Shown: positions 17,561-26,964, counted from the first letter of the stretch. The stretch is 64,000 nt of DNA from Polaromonas sp. (GCA_013298945.1 JAAFJR010000009.1:1-64000), one strand, 5' to 3'. Notes: generated by a model from the sequence alone, not told the origin. Translations and numbers: made by a program.

Positions 17561-17596
17561 AAAAAAGCCCTACAAGATAACACTTGCAGGGCTTTT
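17561..17596 (-). terminator. Terminator of lipoprotein copy 3 (possibly bidirectional)
   Basis: The arms GCCCTACAAG and CTTGCAGGGC (one mismatch) enclose a 6-nt loop, with A6 on the left and T4 on the right. It gives a good T tract on the minus strand after the lipoprotein gene and a weaker one on the plus strand. Confidence 0.85.
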
Positions 17597-17615
17597 AGAA
17601 AATGATCGCTAGGGC

Positions 17616-18551
17616 TTAGATTTTGCCATTAGGGGTAAATTTGCCACTCAACACGCCACGCACATAAGTGTCTGGCGCAGGGTGGAAATGGCTACCAGAG
17701 ATATTGTTATTTCCATCAACAAAAACCTCCATTTGACCTGAAGAGCCTTGGCCAGACCATGTTAAATTAGACGCGCCGCTCTTATTCATCGTACCTGTTA
17801 TGTCGTATTGGTATGTGTAAAAAACCAAATCTGTTCCTTTGATGACGTTGCAATTCGCATCAGTTTCAAATTGAAAGCTACCCGCCATCCAAATGCCGCC
17901 ATCTGGGTCGCCGCCGCCAGCGTTGGCGTTATCGATTGCGTCATTGCCAGTTACAGCAATGCCACGGTCACCCAGCGAGCGATTACGCGCAGCTATGCGC
18001 TCATCGCGCTCAGGCGCACTGTAGGTGCCTACGTAAGAACCTGTGCAGCTCTTGGCAGATCCGCCAGATGTCGTCGTCGTTGTGGTTGAGCCGTTTTTAG
18101 GACCTTGCAAGGTAAATGCACCACTCTTTGCAGGGTCGTTCGGGTGTGCGGCTTCGTAATAAGTGCCTTTCAATAAGCCGTTAGCGTCGATTTGGCCAGA
18201 GAAAATCATGACCAAAGCACCTTCTAAAAAGGAATTGACGCTTATCTTGCCTGAGCTATCTACGCTACCCTCAAAAGTGGCTTCGTAAATGGTGGGAACG
18301 CCTTGATCGTTGGTACGGTTGTTGATGGTGAATGTGCCTTTGACAGACTTATCAGCCGCAATAACCATAGTGGTAGGGCCGCCATTTACGCCTGTTGTTG
18401 TACCGGTATATGTGCCCGTGTAACTTGCGGAAGTTGTTGTGGTTCCGTCGCTAGTAGTGGTGCTAGTAGTGCCTGAATTACAAGCAACTAACAACATGGG
18501 CACAGTCAAGGCCAAAATTTGAGCAAATCTTTTAAACACGGAAAACTCCAA
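17616..18551 (-). CDS. Lipoprotein of the unrecognised family with an extra N-terminal domain (copy 3)
   Basis: A 311-residue predicted lipoprotein with lipobox LLVAC (Cys24) and Asn at +2. Its C-terminal half (about 165-311) is highly similar to the product of 8778-9383: GSYVG, PERDERIAARNRSLGDRG, NANAGGGDPDGGIWM, NCNVIKG, NNNISGSHFHPAPD and FTPNGKI. The N-terminal half adds a separate glycine-rich beta domain (YTGTYTGTTTG, then SGQIDANGLLKGTYYEA), joined by a Thr/Ser-rich linker. Both halves may be related beta sandwiches or barrels. It has its own terminator and no co-transcribed neighbour. Function unknown. Confidence 0.7.
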   Translation of the reverse strand: MEFSVFKRFAQILALTVPMLLVACNSGTTSTTTSDGTTTTSASYTGTYTGTTTGVNGGPTTMVIAADKSVKGTFTINNRTNDQGVPTIYEATFEGSVDSSGKISVNSFLEGALVMIFSGQIDANGLLKGTYYEAAHPNDPAKSGAFTLQGPKNGSTTTTTTSGGSAKSCTGSYVGTYSAPERDERIAARNRSLGDRGIAVTGNDAIDNANAGGGDPDGGIWMAGSFQFETDANCNVIKGTDLVFYTYQYDITGTMNKSGASNLTWSGQGSSGQMEVFVDGNNNISGSHFHPAPDTYVRGVLSGKFTPNGKI

Positions 18552-18666
18552 AAAATTAAGGTTGATTGAATAGCAACTTGGATTTTAAGCTGACTAGTAG
18601 CGTTTTACTCAGTACCACTATGGTTTTTGTGTAAACGTGAGCTAAACCGCAACACGCCTCTTTGTT

Positions 18667-19899
18667 TTAGCTGATTCTTAGTTCAGGCACAGCTATCACG
18701 TACTGCCAAGTGACTTTATGCTTTGCCGCTAATTGCGCCTTGATCTCAGCCTCAAGATTCCACGGCAAAATCAGCATGTAGTCTGGCGCAGTGGTGCCCA
18801 AAACATCTGCCCCAACCATCGGAATGCGTGAGCCGGGCATGAATTTGTTTTGCTTGGCGGGGTTCAAATCAATCACAAATTTCACCAAATCATCACGCAC
18901 GCCAGCATAGTTCAGCAAAGTATTGCCTTTGGCGGCAGCACCGTACGCGGCTACAGTTTTGCCTTCTGCTTGCGCTTTTAGCAAAAATTGAAGCAAGTCA
19001 CGTTTAATTCTGACAGCATCTGCCTGCGTTTGCCCGTAATAGGCCGCTGTTTTCATGCCCAAAGCCGCTTCACGCGCCAGCATAGCTGCAACGCGCGGCG
19101 TCACAACATGCTTGCCTGTGCTTCTTTTTTGCGCAAACACCCGCAAACTGCCGCCATGCGTATCGATTTCTTCAACGTCAAACACACTCAAACCATTGGC
19201 TTGAAAAATGGTGTTAACCGACGTTAAAGACAGATAAGAGAAATGCTCATGGTAAATCGTGTCAAACTGGGCTTTGTCGACCAAATTCAACAAATGTGGA
19301 AACTCAAAGGTGGAAACGCCTTGATCTTTTAGCAACAGGGTAAAACCGCTGACAAAGTCATTGATGTCTGGCACATGCGCTAATACGTTGTTGGCGGCGG
19401 TTAAATCTGCTTGGCGTCCTTCGGACACCAAACGGTTGGCCAATTTTTTTCCGAAAAACTCTTCAATTGATTCAATACCAATTTCTCGCGCGGCTTTGGC
19501 GGTGCTGGCGGTGGGCTCTACGCCATAGCATGGGATACCAGCCGCTTTGAAGTTTTTAAGCAAGTAGCCATCGTTAGAGGCGACTTCCACCACACAGCTA
19601 CTGGCCGTCAAACCAAAACGCGCTGTCATTTCTTCACTGTAGCGCTTCACGTGCGCTAACATAGTGCTGGAGAATGAGCTGAAATAGGCATATTCCGCAG
19701 AAAACATGTCGTCAAAGCCTGCAAAATCTTCGGTTTGCACTAGCCAGCAGCTTTCGCACACCAACACGCGTAGCGGGTAGTAGCTTTCTGGCGCATGTAG
19801 TTGCACGGGTGTCAAATAGGCGTTGGAAGGTGGCGAGCTACCCAAATCAACAAATGGCAGGGTGACATTAGCATCGCAGTGGCGGCATTTCATCTTCAA
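18667..19899 (-). CDS. Sugar C-methyltransferase (SAM-dependent, TylC3/TcaB9-like)
   Basis: A 410-residue, three-domain methyltransferase for nucleotide-linked deoxysugars. The N-terminal zinc module has CRHCDANVTLPFVDLG and CESCW. The SAM domain has VVEVASNDGYLLKNF, and the YHEHFSYLS block corresponds to the catalytic His-Glu region of sugar 3-C-methyltransferases. The C-terminal domain has GAAAKGNTLLNYAG and VIDLNPAKQNKFMPG. It overlaps the epimerase gene by 4 bp (ATGA). With RfbG and the epimerase it should make a branched-chain, C-methylated deoxysugar on CDP. Confidence 0.86.
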   Translation of the reverse strand: MKMKCRHCDANVTLPFVDLGSSPPSNAYLTPVQLHAPESYYPLRVLVCESCWLVQTEDFAGFDDMFSAEYAYFSSFSSTMLAHVKRYSEEMTARFGLTASSCVVEVASNDGYLLKNFKAAGIPCYGVEPTASTAKAAREIGIESIEEFFGKKLANRLVSEGRQADLTAANNVLAHVPDINDFVSGFTLLLKDQGVSTFEFPHLLNLVDKAQFDTIYHEHFSYLSLTSVNTIFQANGLSVFDVEEIDTHGGSLRVFAQKRSTGKHVVTPRVAAMLAREAALGMKTAAYYGQTQADAVRIKRDLLQFLLKAQAEGKTVAAYGAAAKGNTLLNYAGVRDDLVKFVIDLNPAKQNKFMPGSRIPMVGADVLGTTAPDYMLILPWNLEAEIKAQLAAKHKVTWQYVIAVPELRIS

Positions 19900-20453
19900 A
19901 ATCCTTCAAAAGTGGGGAGCATCATGGGGCGATGTCTGTCGCCTTCTGACATCTCAGTGATTGGCAGAGGCCAATGGATGGCAAGCTTGGTGTCTAGCGG
20001 ATTGATGCCGCTTGAAGACGTGGGGTCAAATTTTTGGGTATGCAGGTACAGCATTTCGCATTCAGCGCTCAAAGTTTGGAAACCGTGTGCAAAGCCTTCG
20101 GGTATCAGGAGGCTGCGGTGGTTATTTTGCGAGAGAACTTCACCGTGCCATTGCAAAAAAGTGGGTGAATCTGCGCGCAGATCAACAGCGACATCAAACA
20201 CCTCGCCTCTAAGACAGCTGACAAATTTAGTTTCCGCAAAAGACGCGGTTTGAAAATGCATGCCGCGCACGCTTCCTTTTTGTACGGTAAACGAGCGGTT
20301 GATTTGGGCAATTGTTTTATCTATGCCTAATTGGGCAAAGGTGTCAAAACAATAAACACGCTCAAACCAGCCCCGCGCATCAACAATCGGCTGGCGGGTG
20401 ATGACTTGCAAACCCTTGAGCTTGCCGGCTTTAACCTCAAAACGCTCAGCCAT
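19896..20453 (-). CDS. rfbC: dTDP-4-dehydrorhamnose 3,5-epimerase (RmlC/RfbC) family sugar epimerase
   Basis: A 185-residue cupin-fold epimerase acting on a 4-keto nucleotide sugar. The family motif RGMHFQ holds the catalytic histidine, and LRGEVFDVAVDLRADSPTF and IPEGFAHGFQTLS follow. The start chosen is MAERFEVKAG at 20453, overlapping the RfbG gene by 8 bp; the frame extends upstream only inside that gene. Beside CDP-glucose 4,6-dehydratase and a C-methyltransferase, its substrate is probably a CDP-4-keto-6-deoxy sugar rather than the dTDP form. No rmlABD genes are nearby. Confidence 0.83.
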   Translation of the reverse strand: MAERFEVKAGKLKGLQVITRQPIVDARGWFERVYCFDTFAQLGIDKTIAQINRSFTVQKGSVRGMHFQTASFAETKFVSCLRGEVFDVAVDLRADSPTFLQWHGEVLSQNNHRSLLIPEGFAHGFQTLSAECEMLYLHTQKFDPTSSSGINPLDTKLAIHWPLPITEMSEGDRHRPMMLPTFEGF

Positions 20454-21543
20454 TCTTTTTGGCTTGCTTGATGAAGTAAGCAATATCACGCTCGCACAGC
20501 GCAGCAGCAGTTTGCCCAGCTTGTAAATCACGGTACCAACGCATCGTCATGCCAATGGCGTCTTTCAAGGGAAAGACCGATTGCACGCCCAACTGCGATT
20601 TTGCTAACGAAGTGTCCAACATCAGCAGCCCCGCTTCGTGCGGCCCTTCTTTGCCATCACCCCACTGTACTTGTCCTTGGCCAAAAGCGGTTTGTGCCAT
20701 GCCGACAACTTCGCGCACGGTCGCAGCTTCGTGCGTTTGCGGGCCGAAATTCCATGCTTTTGCAACGGCGTCGTCGTTCCAAGCACGCTCTGCTAGGACC
20801 AAATAGGCGCACAGCGGTTCAATCACATGCTGCCAGGGGCGCACGGCTTGCGGTCGGCGCACTTGCAAAGTTTCGTTTGCAGACCAAGCGCGCACAGCAT
20901 CAGGAATGATGCGATCGGCGCTCCAATCGCCACCACCAATCACATTACCTGCTCGCGCTGTGGCGACGGTCACACCTTTGGCGGCAAAAAAAGATGACCG
21001 GTAGCTGGCAACCACAATTTCTGTACCCGCTTTGCTGGCGCTATAGGGGTCATGCCCACCCAAGCGGTCGGTTTCGCGGTAGGGCCAAGTCCATTCTTGA
21101 TTAGCGTAAACCTTGTCGGTAGTGACCACGACAATACTGCGCACGCAGTCGCAGTGCCTCAAAGCATCTAATACATTGGCTGTGCCCATGACATTGACTG
21201 AAAATGTGCGCAAGGGGTCGCCGTAAGACTCTCGAACCAAGGCTTGTGCAGCCAAGTGCAACACAATTTCGGGCTGCACTTGCTGTACAAAGGTGGCAAT
21301 TTTGGACGCATCGCAAATATCAAGCTCGTGGTGGGCAAGGTGAGTACTCACTTGCGCCAACGTGAATATATTCGGCTCGGTATTGGGTGCTAAGGCTACT
21401 GCCGTTACTTTAGCGCCCATAGAAACCAGCCACTGCGCCAACCAGGCACCTTTAAAACCGGTATGCCCCGTCAACAACACGCTCTTGCCAGACCAAAAAT
21501 CAGCGCTCGGAAGCGCAGTTGAGTGTGCTGGGTCCAACCCCAT
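20446..21543 (-). CDS. rfbG: CDP-glucose 4,6-dehydratase
   Basis: An extended SDR of about 365 residues that converts CDP-glucose to CDP-4-keto-6-deoxyglucose. The N-terminus has SVLLTGHTGFKGAWLAQWL, the GxxGFxG cofactor loop typical of RfbG. VVVTTDKVYANQEW and DPYSASKAGTEIV (Tyr-x3-Lys) follow, then GNVIGGGDWSADRIIPDAVR. The start is uncertain: ATG at 21543, or TTG at 21564 with AAGG 8 nt upstream, which would add 7 residues. It is the first gene of a three-gene minus-strand cassette. The usual partner rfbF (glucose-1-phosphate cytidylyltransferase) is absent from the window. Confidence 0.88.
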   Translation of the reverse strand: MGLDPAHSTALPSADFWSGKSVLLTGHTGFKGAWLAQWLVSMGAKVTAVALAPNTEPNIFTLAQVSTHLAHHELDICDASKIATFVQQVQPEIVLHLAAQALVRESYGDPLRTFSVNVMGTANVLDALRHCDCVRSIVVVTTDKVYANQEWTWPYRETDRLGGHDPYSASKAGTEIVVASYRSSFFAAKGVTVATARAGNVIGGGDWSADRIIPDAVRAWSANETLQVRRPQAVRPWQHVIEPLCAYLVLAERAWNDDAVAKAWNFGPQTHEAATVREVVGMAQTAFGQGQVQWGDGKEGPHEAGLLMLDTSLAKSQLGVQSVFPLKDAIGMTMRWYRDLQAGQTAAALCERDIAYFIKQAKKNG

Positions 21544-21629
21544 ATTCGTTGCTAGGCTTTTCAAAGCGCTTTGCCTTTTTCGTAAAATGTCAGTAAAACT
21601 ATTTTAATACAGGTACATATCGTCAAATA

Positions 21630-23783
21630 ATGCAAGCCAAACACCCATTTGCCCATCCTATCTTCATGTGGGTGGTGGATTTGCAATCTCGGTATTTATC
21701 GAATTTGTCAGCTTTTACAGCTTACTATTTAGCTATAGCGATTGCTTGTGGCTTTGTAGCTTACCAGTTTCCCCTGTCTTTTGTTATGGGAAACAGCACC
21801 GTTTTTGACTACGGTGATATTGCGCAACACGTTTCTGGCTGGTGGTATTACGCTCGCGATAGTTGGCATTTTCCGCTGCTGCACACCACACGCTTAGACC
21901 ACCCCACGGGCGTCAGCATTGCCTACACAGACAGTATTCCCCTGTTAGCACTGCCTTTTAAGGTGTTGATAACGCTGTTTCCAAGTTTGCTCCCAGAACA
22001 TTTTCACTATGTAGGCTTGTGGATAGGTTTGGTGTTTGTCAGTCAATCGGTAGCAGCCACTTTTTTGATGCGGGCTTTGGGTGCGAAAAGCCTGTTTGCG
22101 GTACTTATTTCAGTTGGTTTTGCGCTGACTTGGCCTGTCATACACGCGCGCTACCACCACCCCGCGCTGATGATGCAAAGCATCATCATTTACGCCATCG
22201 CTTTGTACTTTTTGGGCAGACAAAAAACGTGGTCTAGCAGCACGGTCAGCTTTGCATTTGTCGGACTGAATTTAGCTGCATTAACTGTCCACCCTTACTT
22301 TTTACCTTTTACAGCCGGGTTTTTTACAGCTTTTTTGACTGATCAAGCCATTCAAGGTGAATCTTGGTTCAGGCAATTGAAGCGCTTGTCGGTTTTACTC
22401 ATTCTTTTAATTTGTGCGATTTTGTTGTTAGGCTACACAGGTCGCGCTTCATTTGCCAACTATGGCTACGGTACGAATTTCTATCTAGACCTAACAACGC
22501 CATTTTGCGGCGGCGGTAAGCTAATCACTTGTGGTACAGGCCCTGTGTACGACTTTCCATATCACGAGGGGTTTAATTATTTAGGCGCGGGTTTATTGTT
22601 ACTGATTCCCGTAGCAGCGGTTTGGAATTGGCGTTCAGTTTTGGCTTTCCCCAAAATATACCCTGCGTTTAGCCTTCTTTTGGTGGGATTTTTGGTGTAC
22701 GCCCTGACCAATCACGTGCACGTCAATGATGTTATTTTGTTTTCGTTTGATCTGCCTGTCTGGACCGAAGGTTTAACAGGCACCTTTCGCGCAGCTGGCC
22801 GCTTTTTTTGGCCAGTCGGCATTTTCATCTTGTTTATTTCTTTGGCAAGCTTGTTAAAGAAACAAGCTTGGTTAGTGTCATTATTGTTGACAACTGCTTT
22901 GGTGTTGCAAGTCAAAGATGTAAAACCTTGGCTGACTCGCATACACGATGAAGCCAGAAAACCTAGCCAGTTAAATTTCGCAGATTGGGCACCTGTGATG
23001 GCAAAAACAGACAAAATTGTCAGCTACCCCATTCACGAATGCCCACCGCTTCACTATTTGCACAATATTTGGGTCATGCAATTGGCCGGCTATTATGGGA
23101 AATTGATCAATTCTGGCTATACGGCTCGGGGCAACAAGAGCTGTGATGATGACAATATTGCCATACAGCAGCCTTTCCAGGAGAGGCATCTGTACATCAT
23201 GTCGAACGGCCCCTATGCCAATTACCCATTCACGCCAGAATTTACTTTTCCTGCGCCGTTTCAACAAGCCATGAACAAAGGCGAATGCGTTCGCCGATTA
23301 ACAGAGATGGTGTGCTTACCTGGGAGTACACCTGAATTTTGGCAAGGAATTAATCTTGAAACCAGCCCCATTAAACATATTCCCGATGGTCGGCAGTGGG
23401 GCGCGGCTGAATTAAATACCCACGTAGGGCAAGTTATCAACATGCAGAGCGAGCGACGACTCATACCTATAGATAGCGTAAAGGCTGGTTGGTTAAGCTT
23501 CGGGCTCGGCATTTCTCTACCTGTTGGCAAGTACCGTTTTGACATTGAATATGCCAGTAAATCGTCACCTAACGCCCATGTGGGCAACTGGGATGTTGTT
23601 TTAGATAACGAGAAAAAATTGGGCAACGGAAAGATCATGGGATCACAAGGCAAAGCCAATCGCATTGAAGGCGTCTTCGTTATCGAACCACAAGACGTGG
23701 GCAAATCTTTTGAGTTGAGAACGTTCTTTTTAGCCCAAGGCGATTTGCAAGTTATCAACAGTTCTGTACGCAAAATCCCTTGA
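21630..23783 (+). CDS. DUF6311 polytopic membrane protein, probable GT-C glycosyltransferase (copy 1)
   Basis: A 717-residue membrane protein with about a dozen hydrophobic helices and a soluble C-terminal domain of about 250 residues. Shared family blocks are FDYGDIAQHVSGWWYYARDS, HTTRLDHPTGVSIAYTDSIP, FALTWPVIHARYHHPALMMQ, HPYFLPF and GTFRAAGRFFW. The acidic Asp-Tyr-Gly-Asp in the first periplasmic loop resembles the catalytic loop of GT-C enzymes. It overlaps the next gene, its paralogue, and is followed by GtrB/GtrA-type genes that could supply polyprenyl-phosphate sugars. The exact reaction is unknown. Confidence 0.72.
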   Translation: MQAKHPFAHPIFMWVVDLQSRYLSNLSAFTAYYLAIAIACGFVAYQFPLSFVMGNSTVFDYGDIAQHVSGWWYYARDSWHFPLLHTTRLDHPTGVSIAYTDSIPLLALPFKVLITLFPSLLPEHFHYVGLWIGLVFVSQSVAATFLMRALGAKSLFAVLISVGFALTWPVIHARYHHPALMMQSIIIYAIALYFLGRQKTWSSSTVSFAFVGLNLAALTVHPYFLPFTAGFFTAFLTDQAIQGESWFRQLKRLSVLLILLICAILLLGYTGRASFANYGYGTNFYLDLTTPFCGGGKLITCGTGPVYDFPYHEGFNYLGAGLLLLIPVAAVWNWRSVLAFPKIYPAFSLLLVGFLVYALTNHVHVNDVILFSFDLPVWTEGLTGTFRAAGRFFWPVGIFILFISLASLLKKQAWLVSLLLTTALVLQVKDVKPWLTRIHDEARKPSQLNFADWAPVMAKTDKIVSYPIHECPPLHYLHNIWVMQLAGYYGKLINSGYTARGNKSCDDDNIAIQQPFQERHLYIMSNGPYANYPFTPEFTFPAPFQQAMNKGECVRRLTEMVCLPGSTPEFWQGINLETSPIKHIPDGRQWGAAELNTHVGQVINMQSERRLIPIDSVKAGWLSFGLGISLPVGKYRFDIEYASKSSPNAHVGNWDVVLDNEKKLGNGKIMGSQGKANRIEGVFVIEPQDVGKSFELRTFFLAQGDLQVINSSVRKIP

Positions 23784-23788
23784 AAACC

Positions 23789-25930
23789 ATGAAATCTCGC
23801 TCAACTTTTCTGACGCAGGTAACCAATATTTTCTGGAGCGATATTCCGAAATTTGGTAGCTATCTTTTGGCAACAGTCATAGGTTGCTGCTTTGTCGCTT
23901 ATCTGTTCCCTTGGGCTTTTTTGATTGGAAACAGCGTCATTTTTGATCATGGCGACATTGCCCAGCACGTTTCAGGCTGGTGGTATTACTCCCGTGATAG
24001 CTGGTACTTTCCACTGCTTCACACGGCACGGCTTAACCATCCTGAAGGTGTATCCATCGCGTTGACAGACAGCATTCCGTTGATGGCGCTTATTTTCAAA
24101 ACATTGCTGACACTTTTCCCCAGTTGGTTTCCCGAACATTTCCATTACTTTGGATGGTGGATGGGCTTGGTTTTCGTCGCTCAAGCCGTGTCTGCGGTGA
24201 TGCTGATGCGCGCATTGGGTGCAAAAAGCCTGTTTGCGCTGGTTGTTTCGGTTGGTTTTGCACTGACTTGGCCAGTGCTTCATGCTCGATACCACCATGC
24301 AGCGTTAATGATGCAAAGCATCATTATTTTTGCATTAGCCTTCTATTTTTATGGCGCTAACAAAACATGGTCTAGTAACACGACAAGTTTTGCATTCATA
24401 GCTTTGAGCTTGGTTGCCTTGACGATTCATCCTTATTTTTTACCTTTCGTTTCAGGCTTGTTTGTGGCTTTCATGGTTGACCAAATCGTGAAAGGTGAAT
24501 CTTGGCTCATACAACTCAAGCGGTTGGTAATTTTTGGACTCGCCTTGGGGCTCACGATGTGGGTTCTGGGGTACTTAGACCGCAAAGCGCCACTTGCAGG
24601 TTTTGGGGATTTCTTTTTCTTAGATTTAAAACACCCTTTTTGTGGTGGTGGAAAACTCATTAACTGCGGTATCGGACCGGTTTACGAATTCCCCTACCAC
24701 GAAGGATTCAATTATCTTGGGGCTGGCTTGCTACTTTTAGTGCCGTTTGCCCTGGTTTTCAATGGCAAAGCTTTCATGGCGCTTCCCAAAAAATACCCAG
24801 CGCTGCTTCTTTTGGTTTGCGGATTTATCTTGTACGCTTTGTCTAACCGCGTGCGATATGCTGGAACAGAGATCTTTTCGTATCCACTGCCAGCTTGGAT
24901 GAACTTTATAACCGGAACTTTCCGCGCCTCCGGTCGGTTTTTTTGGCTTGCCAGCCTGTTGACTCTATTTGTTACCCTCGCCAGCCTGCTGAAAAAACGA
25001 ACTTTTTTGCCCACATTGGCTGTCACTTGTTTATTAACAACAGCACTTGTTCTTCAAGTCAAAGATGTTAAACCGTGGCTAGACAGAATTAGAACTGAAG
25101 CGCTCAAGCCTAGCAAGGTGAATTTTACTGACTGGGCACCTGTGATGGCTCAAGTGGATAAATTGGTCATGTATCCCACCTACCAGTGCGCGCACCCGCA
25201 TTACCAGCATTACATATGGGTGATGCAAATGGCGGGGTATTACGGGAAACTGCTGAATTCAGGCTACGTGGCACGAAGCAATTTAAACTGCAATGCAGAT
25301 AAGCTAGCCATCAACCAGCCTTTTTTGCCGCGCCACTTGTACGTGCTCTCAAGTGCTGTCTATGCGAATGCGCCATTCACGCCAGGATTTGAACTGCCCG
25401 CGCCTTTTGAGCAGGCCATGAAGCGGGGCGAATGTGTGCGCCGCATTGATGACATGATTTGTCTGCCGGGCAGCTCAGCAGAGTTTTGGAACAGTCTTGC
25501 GCCCATTACCAGTCCAATCACGATGATAACCAACGGCCGACAATGGGGCGTGACGGAATACAGCACTGTCATTGGTAAACCGTTGGGCAAAGGCTTAGAT
25601 CAACGTCTAGTACCGCGGTCAGCCATCGAGCCAGGGTGGCTTAGCTTTGGACCTTTTCTTTCTTTGCCAAAAGGTGACTACAGCTATTCAATTAGTTATT
25701 CGAGCAATATTTCCTCAGAATCGCATACCGGCAACTGGGAAATAGTCTTAGAAAACGAAAAAATACTAAAGTCTGGAAAACTCGTTGGTACTGAAGGGAA
25801 AATTCAGCGCTTAGAAGGCATTTTCACTATTGAATCCCAAGATGCAGGTAAGCCATTTGAAATAAGAACGTTTTACCTAGCAAAAGGTGACCTGCAGATC
25901 GTCAGCAGTTCACTACAAAAAATGCCTTGA
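23789..25930 (+). CDS. DUF6311 polytopic membrane protein, probable GT-C glycosyltransferase (copy 2)
   Basis: A 713-residue tandem paralogue of the preceding protein, colinear along its whole length (FDHGDIAQHVSGWWYYSRDS, HTARLNHPEGVSIALTDSIP, LDLKHPFCGGGKLINCG, GTFRASGRFFW). Conserved cysteines in the CGGGKLI and GECVRRI blocks are kept in both copies. Translation may start at the ATG at 23789 or at a TTG at 23780 that overlaps the previous stop as TTGA. The soluble C-terminal parts differ more than the membrane parts, which suggests different acceptors. The role is inferred from family and context only. Confidence 0.72.
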   Translation: MKSRSTFLTQVTNIFWSDIPKFGSYLLATVIGCCFVAYLFPWAFLIGNSVIFDHGDIAQHVSGWWYYSRDSWYFPLLHTARLNHPEGVSIALTDSIPLMALIFKTLLTLFPSWFPEHFHYFGWWMGLVFVAQAVSAVMLMRALGAKSLFALVVSVGFALTWPVLHARYHHAALMMQSIIIFALAFYFYGANKTWSSNTTSFAFIALSLVALTIHPYFLPFVSGLFVAFMVDQIVKGESWLIQLKRLVIFGLALGLTMWVLGYLDRKAPLAGFGDFFFLDLKHPFCGGGKLINCGIGPVYEFPYHEGFNYLGAGLLLLVPFALVFNGKAFMALPKKYPALLLLVCGFILYALSNRVRYAGTEIFSYPLPAWMNFITGTFRASGRFFWLASLLTLFVTLASLLKKRTFLPTLAVTCLLTTALVLQVKDVKPWLDRIRTEALKPSKVNFTDWAPVMAQVDKLVMYPTYQCAHPHYQHYIWVMQMAGYYGKLLNSGYVARSNLNCNADKLAINQPFLPRHLYVLSSAVYANAPFTPGFELPAPFEQAMKRGECVRRIDDMICLPGSSAEFWNSLAPITSPITMITNGRQWGVTEYSTVIGKPLGKGLDQRLVPRSAIEPGWLSFGPFLSLPKGDYSYSISYSSNISSESHTGNWEIVLENEKILKSGKLVGTEGKIQRLEGIFTIESQDAGKPFEIRTFYLAKGDLQIVSSSLQKMP

Positions 25931-25979
25931 TACCTGAAATGCCAGCCGAAACCAAATTGTCTTCACACATAATACAGAC

Positions 25980-26954
25980 ATGACCGCCTCAACCATCGCC
26001 AACCAACGAACTGCTGCATCTATATCATGCGTGATGCCCGCTTATAACGAAGCGGGCAATTTAGGTCTTGTCGTACCCCGTGTTCTGGCTGCATTGGGAC
26101 AGTTGTCGCAACAGGTTGAACTGATCATCGTCAATGATGGCAGCCGTGACGCGACAGAACAAGTCATGGCGGATTTGTGCAACAAATACCCACAAGTCGT
26201 TGCGTTGAATTTGTCCCGTAATTTCGGCAAAGAACCTGCTTTAACTGCTGGTTTAGAAACGTCAAACGGTGATGTCATTTTCATTTTGGATGCTGATGGC
26301 CAGCACCCAGTTGATTTATTACCTGAAATGCTACGAAAATGGGAACAGGGTGTTGACGTTGTTTATGCCGTTCGCAAGACGCGGCTTGACCAATCAAAAC
26401 TGCATATCGCTTTTACCAGCGTGTTTTACAAGCTTATCAACTGGCGCAGCCGCGTAAAAATCCCGGCCAACGCTGGAGATTTCAGGCTGATGGGCCGTAA
26501 CGTTGTACAAGCACTTCAACAATTGCCTGAACGAAATCGTTTCATGAAGGGCTTGTACGCTTGGGTCGGGTTCAACAGCACCGCCATAGATTACGAACCG
26601 CTACCGCGCGAGGATGGGCAATCTAATTATGGATTTCGAGGCGCTTTGTCATTGGCTGTCACGGGTTTGCTGGCTTTTTCAATTGCCCCCTTGCGCCTTG
26701 TCAGCTATCTCGGGCTGTTCTTATCCATTGCGGCACTTGGCTATGGCGCATGGGTTGTTTTTGATTACTTTTGGTTTGGTGCGGACACGCCAGGCTACGC
26801 CACCATTGTGGTTGGCATGATGTTTTTAAGCGGCATTCAGCTCTTGTCCATCGGCATTTTGGCTGAGTATGTGGGACGTATTTACGAAGAAGTCAAACAA
26901 CGGCCTACTTATTTGCTGCGCTCAAGGATTGGCAAGGGCTTAGATCAGCCATGA
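25980..26954 (+). CDS. Polyprenyl-phosphate glycosyltransferase (GtrB/DPM1-like GT2)
   Basis: A 324-residue GT2 enzyme that transfers a sugar from a nucleotide to a polyprenyl phosphate at the inner membrane. The N-terminal catalytic domain has SCVMPAYNEAGNLG, IIVNDGSRDATEQV, FILDADGQHP (the DxD region) and RNRFMKGLYAWVGF. The two C-terminal transmembrane helices (LVSYLGLFLSIAALGYGAW and TIVVGMMFLSGIQLLSIG) are typical of GtrB. It is followed 10 bp later by a GtrA-type protein. Together they would provide a membrane-flipped sugar donor, probably for the DUF6311 pair upstream. Confidence 0.87.
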   Translation: MTASTIANQRTAASISCVMPAYNEAGNLGLVVPRVLAALGQLSQQVELIIVNDGSRDATEQVMADLCNKYPQVVALNLSRNFGKEPALTAGLETSNGDVIFILDADGQHPVDLLPEMLRKWEQGVDVVYAVRKTRLDQSKLHIAFTSVFYKLINWRSRVKIPANAGDFRLMGRNVVQALQQLPERNRFMKGLYAWVGFNSTAIDYEPLPREDGQSNYGFRGALSLAVTGLLAFSIAPLRLVSYLGLFLSIAALGYGAWVVFDYFWFGADTPGYATIVVGMMFLSGIQLLSIGILAEYVGRIYEEVKQRPTYLLRSRIGKGLDQP

Positions 26955-26964
26955 GCGTTCAACC

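Noticed and set aside
26303-26330. Weak match to the dispersed repeat in the GT2 gene (GATTTATTACCTGAAATGCTA)
   Set aside because: Only a short core matches, the flanks do not, and it encodes conserved GT2 residues after DADGQHP.
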